Source: Methylotenera_A sp031417915 (GTDB taxonomy: Bacteria > Pseudomonadota > Gammaproteobacteria > Burkholderiales > Methylophilaceae). Taken from it: DNA of 8,090 nt. Below are positions 6,350 through 8,090 of this stretch, in pieces. Position numbers and translations under genes: made by a program. The DNA is taken from positions 1-8,090 of the forward strand of contig JANOWN010000024.1 in assembly GCA_031417915.1 (NCBI GenBank), read 5' to 3'. The notes beneath the pieces were generated by a model. That model was not told the origin of the DNA and searched no databases. It saw only the letters and a list, made by a program, of their open reading frames with translations. Positions within the stretch are counted from its first letter, which is position 1. The number at the start of each line of letters is the position of its first letter.

Positions 6350-6438
6350 TTTTTGAGTTACTTATTGCTTTGATGCATAGAAAATAATCGAAAATCGCCT
6401 AAACGCTTGAAAATAAAAGCCTAGTGCTTTGAATAGAA

Positions 6439-6466
6439 ATTATAGTAACAGACTTTTTATTGTAAT
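6439..6466 (-). promoter_or_regulatory. predicted promoter for mepM-anmK
   Basis: On the minus strand a perfect TATAAT (6439-6444) lies 16 bp from ATTACA (6461-6466), which matches the -35 consensus at 4 of 6. Transcription would begin near 6432, giving a leader of about 83 nt before the mepM ATG. The -35 lies inside the inverted repeat 6452-6473. Confidence 0.5.
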
Positions 6467-6473
6467 AAAAAGT
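6452..6473. promoter_or_regulatory. perfect inverted repeat in the divergent mepM/tyrS region, possible operator
   Basis: ACTTTTTATT (6452-6461) and AATAAAAAGT (6464-6473) are perfect reverse complements separated by GT. The copies are flanked by direct AGTAACA repeats (6444-6450 and 6471-6477). It overlaps the predicted -35 elements of both divergent promoters, the usual place for an operator. A hairpin function is also possible. No regulator is recognised. Confidence 0.5.
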
Positions 6474-6488
6474 AACAAATTGTAAAAA
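6460..6488 (+). promoter_or_regulatory. possible promoter for tyrS
   Basis: TTGTAA (6460-6465) and TAAAAA (6483-6488), each 4 of 6 to consensus, are 17 bp apart. Transcription would begin near 6495, leaving a leader of about 20 nt before the TTG start. The region is very A/T-rich, so chance matches are easy. Confidence 0.3.
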
Positions 6489-6515
6489 ACACCCTTAAAT
6501 ACTGGAAAAAACAGC

Positions 6516-7727
6516 TTGGAAAATAAAGTAAATACAGATATTAATCAATCATTGGCGATTATCAAGCGCGGCTGCGACGAGCTTTTAATTGAGGCTGAAC
6601 TTGTTGAAAAACTTAAAAAAGGCGTTCCGCTACGCATTAAAGCAGGCTTTGATCCGACTGCGCCAGACTTGCATCTTGGCCATACTGTACTCATTAATAA
6701 GCTGCGACATTTTCAAGATTTAGGCCATAAAGTATTATTTTTGATTGGCGATTTCACTGGCATGATTGGCGACCCGACTGGCAAAAGCGCGACGCGCCCG
6801 CCTTTAACTAAAGAACAAGTCGCCGAAAACGCAAAATCGTATGCCGAACAAGTGTTTAAGATTCTAGATAAAGATAAAACCGAAATCGTTTTTAACTCAA
6901 GCTGGTTAACCGATTTAGGCGCAGCAGGCATGCTCAAGCTGGCCGCTAGCCTCACCGTGGCGCGTATGCTAGAGCGCGATGATTTTTCTAAACGCTTCAA
7001 AGGCAATCAGCCGATTGCAATTCACGAATTTATGTACCCATTATTGCAAGGCTATGATTCAGTTGCACTAAAAGCCGATGTTGAGCTAGGCGGAACAGAC
7101 CAAAAATTTAACCTATTAATGGGACGTGAGCTGCAGAAACAAGCCAGCCAGCCGCAACAATGTGTGCTCACCATGCCCTTGTTAGAGGGCTTGGATGGCA
7201 TCAATAAAATGTCGAAATCGCTCGACAACTATATTGGCATTAATGAAGCGCCAGAAATTATTTTCGCTAAACTTATGTCAGTTTCTGACGAGCTAATGTG
7301 GCGTTATATTGAGTTATTGTCTTTTGAATCACTCGAAACCATCGCCAAATGGAAAGCCGATGTTGCTGCAGGTGAGAATCCACGCAACATTAAGGTGCAA
7401 TTCGCGCAAGAAATCGTCGCGCGTTTTCACAGTCAAGCAGACGCAGAGCGTGCTTTAAGCGATTTTCAAACCCGTGCCAAAGGTGGCATTCCAGATGACG
7501 TGCCTGCAATCGCCGTGGATATTGACTCGCAGAGCATTGGCATCGCGCAATTATTAAAGTTAGCAGGCTTGGTAGAAAGCACCAGTGAAGCCATACGCGC
7601 CATTCAGCAAGGCGGCGTTAAGCTAGATAGCGAAAAAATTACCGATAAAAACTTGCAACTTAATAAAGGTGTAACGGTGGTCGCGCAAGTGGGTAAACGC
7701 AAATTTGCCAAAATAACACTCAATTAG
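6516..7727 (+). CDS. tyrS: tyrosyl-tRNA synthetase (KMSKS-type)
   Basis: This encodes a 403-aa class I aminoacyl-tRNA synthetase that charges tRNA-Tyr in the cytoplasm. It contains the HIGH-type signature HLGH at residues 53-56 within AGFDPTAPDLHLGH, the tyrosine-binding residues around YPLLQGYDS (174-182), GGTDQ (192-196), KMSKS at 231-235 and a C-terminal S4 RNA-binding domain (about 343-403). KMSKS instead of the KFGKT of E. coli TyrS marks the second bacterial TyrRS type. The start appears to be TTG at 6516: the frame is open back to a TAA at 6483-6485, yet it holds no ATG or GTG before the core and no other TTG upstream. A weak GGA (6504-6506) lies 9 nt before it. An internal TTG at 6552 is possible but lacks any Shine-Dalgarno. 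No terminator follows, so transcripts may run into the rRNA promoter region. Confidence 0.96.
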   Translation: MENKVNTDINQSLAIIKRGCDELLIEAELVEKLKKGVPLRIKAGFDPTAPDLHLGHTVLINKLRHFQDLGHKVLFLIGDFTGMIGDPTGKSATRPPLTKEQVAENAKSYAEQVFKILDKDKTEIVFNSSWLTDLGAAGMLKLAASLTVARMLERDDFSKRFKGNQPIAIHEFMYPLLQGYDSVALKADVELGGTDQKFNLLMGRELQKQASQPQQCVLTMPLLEGLDGINKMSKSLDNYIGINEAPEIIFAKLMSVSDELMWRYIELLSFESLETIAKWKADVAAGENPRNIKVQFAQEIVARFHSQADAERALSDFQTRAKGGIPDDVPAIAVDIDSQSIGIAQLLKLAGLVESTSEAIRAIQQGGVKLDSEKITDKNLQLNKGVTVVAQVGKRKFAKITLN

Positions 7728-7732
7728 TTGTA

Positions 7733-7788
7733 ACAATTTTGTAATTTTTCAATTTTGGACTTGACCTAATCTTTAGCCACTGTAGAAT
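7733..7788 (+). promoter_or_regulatory. rRNA operon promoter P1 with UP-like element
   Basis: TTGACC (7761-7766) and TAGAAT (7783-7788) are 16 bp apart and followed by the GC-rich discriminator GCGCGCC. An A/T-rich block (7733-7757) directly upstream looks like an UP element. A GC-rich discriminator and UP element are the marks of rRNA promoters under growth-rate and stringent control. An 8-bp hairpin (7796-7803 with 7809-7816) lies at the expected transcript start. Confidence 0.8.
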
Positions 7789-7840
7789 GCGCGCCTTCGC
7801 TTGAAATTCAGGCGAAAAGCGCTACGCAAAAATACAGGTT

Positions 7841-7900
7841 AAGAAATAATATAAAAAGTTTTAAATTTAACCTTGACCAGCCTCAAAAGCTCTGTATAAT
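7841..7900 (+). promoter_or_regulatory. rRNA operon promoter P2 with UP-like element
   Basis: TTGACC (7873-7878) and a perfect TATAAT (7895-7900) are 16 bp apart and followed by GCGGCCTTCGC, closely matching the discriminator of P1 (GCGCGCCTTCGC). An A/T-rich block at 7841-7870 precedes it. The two promoters are 112 bp apart and share the same architecture, as in tandem P1/P2 rRNA promoters. The start would be near 7907. Confidence 0.87.
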
Positions 7901-7913
7901 GCGGCCTTCGCCA

Positions 7914-7986
7914 AAAATTATAAGTAATAACTTTTGATTTTGTGGCACTGCTCTTTAACAAAATGAACGACTGATAAGTGTGGGTG
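7914..7986 (+). promoter_or_regulatory. rRNA leader antitermination site (boxB-like, boxA, boxC-like)
   Basis: A 12-position stem (7914-7925 with 7930-7941, one mismatch and one G-U) with loop AATA occupies the boxB position. TGCTCTTTAACA at 7949-7960 is identical, as I recall it, to the boxA of E. coli rRNA operons, where NusB and S10 bind to build the antitermination complex. GTGTGGGTG (7978-7986) sits in the boxC place. The order boxB-boxA-boxC after tandem promoters is diagnostic of a ribosomal RNA leader. Confidence 0.88.
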
Positions 7987-7989
7987 TTT

Positions 7990-8090
7990 GTGGTCGAGAC
8001 CACCGACTTAGACGCAGTTAACTTGTTTAATGACTTCTTTATTGAAGTGGTTAAATTTAACTTAACTGTTTGGTTTAAGGAGGAACTCAA
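7990..8090 (+). other. rRNA operon 5' leader, 16S expected just beyond the window
   Basis: This transcribed leader holds a small hairpin (GTGGT/ACCAC, 7990-8003) and a long interrupted stem pairing 8015-8037 with 8044-8068: CAGTTAA with TTAACTG outside, TTTAA with TTAAA in the middle, and ACTTC/GAAGT around a TTTATT loop. Such stems precede mature 16S rRNA and take part in precursor folding and cleavage. The perfect palindrome GTTAAATTTAAC is at 8050-8061. AAGGAGG occurs at 8077-8083. No 16S sequence such as AGAGTTTGATC is present, so no rRNA gene is called. The whole 7728-8090 interval contains no protein gene. Confidence 0.7.

Noticed and set aside
7839..8090. Minus-strand open frame of 83 codons at the right edge
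   Set aside because: It lies antisense to tandem promoters, boxA and leader hairpins; its translation is low-complexity Ser/Thr/Lys-rich and unlike a real protein.
1..8090. Mobile element, prophage, CRISPR, toxin-antitoxin or defence system
   Set aside because: All substantial genes are recognised housekeeping or transport proteins; no transposase, integrase, regularly spaced repeats or small paired genes were seen.

Overview
This window looks like ordinary chromosome from a betaproteobacterium, most likely a methylotroph of the Methylophilaceae (Methylotenera/Methylophilus type). That placement is inferred from protein character, the roughly mid-40s percent GC, and remembered gene order (bactofilin, erpA, anmK, M23 peptidase, tyrS, rRNA operon); I could not run a search. 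I see no phage, transposase, CRISPR array or defence locus, and I do not claim an undescribed system.

Left part (1-1768, plus strand): the 3' end of an upstream gene, apparently frameshifted, overlaps a bactofilin start. A bactofilin, the Fe-S carrier erpA with a strong intrinsic terminator, and a TesA-like SGNH-hydrolase lipoprotein follow. The lipoprotein gene is bracketed by two related, oppositely oriented hairpin-like elements. At its convergent end lies a four-arm palindromic repeat (1806-1884) that also encodes the last codons of the facing gene.

Middle (1871-6349, minus strand): four genes point left, in transcription order mepM-like M23 endopeptidase, anmK, gltA and a short cation-diffusion-facilitator protein. 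mepM and anmK are 2 bp apart and form a peptidoglycan cleavage and recycling pair. gltA is a complete type II citrate synthase. The CDF protein lacks the cytoplasmic domain and has a cysteine-rich N-terminus.

Right part (6350-8090): a 166-bp divergent region holds a perfect 10-bp inverted repeat overlapping the predicted -35 elements of both mepM and tyrS. tyrS encodes a KMSKS-type tyrosyl-tRNA synthetase that seems to start with TTG. The last 363 bp have no gene but carry a classic rRNA operon promoter and leader: two tandem promoters with GC-rich discriminators and A/T-rich upstream elements, a boxB-like hairpin, a perfect boxA, a boxC-like motif and a long leader stem. The 16S gene itself should begin just beyond the window.

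Functionally the window combines cell-wall morphogenesis and recycling (bactofilin, MepM, AnmK), Fe-S maturation (ErpA), central carbon entry (GltA) and translation (TyrS, rRNA). The points most worth checking are the frameshifted 5' gene, the repeats around the lipoprotein gene, the palindromic divergent promoter, the non-canonical CDF metal site, and an AAGGAGG in the rRNA leader.
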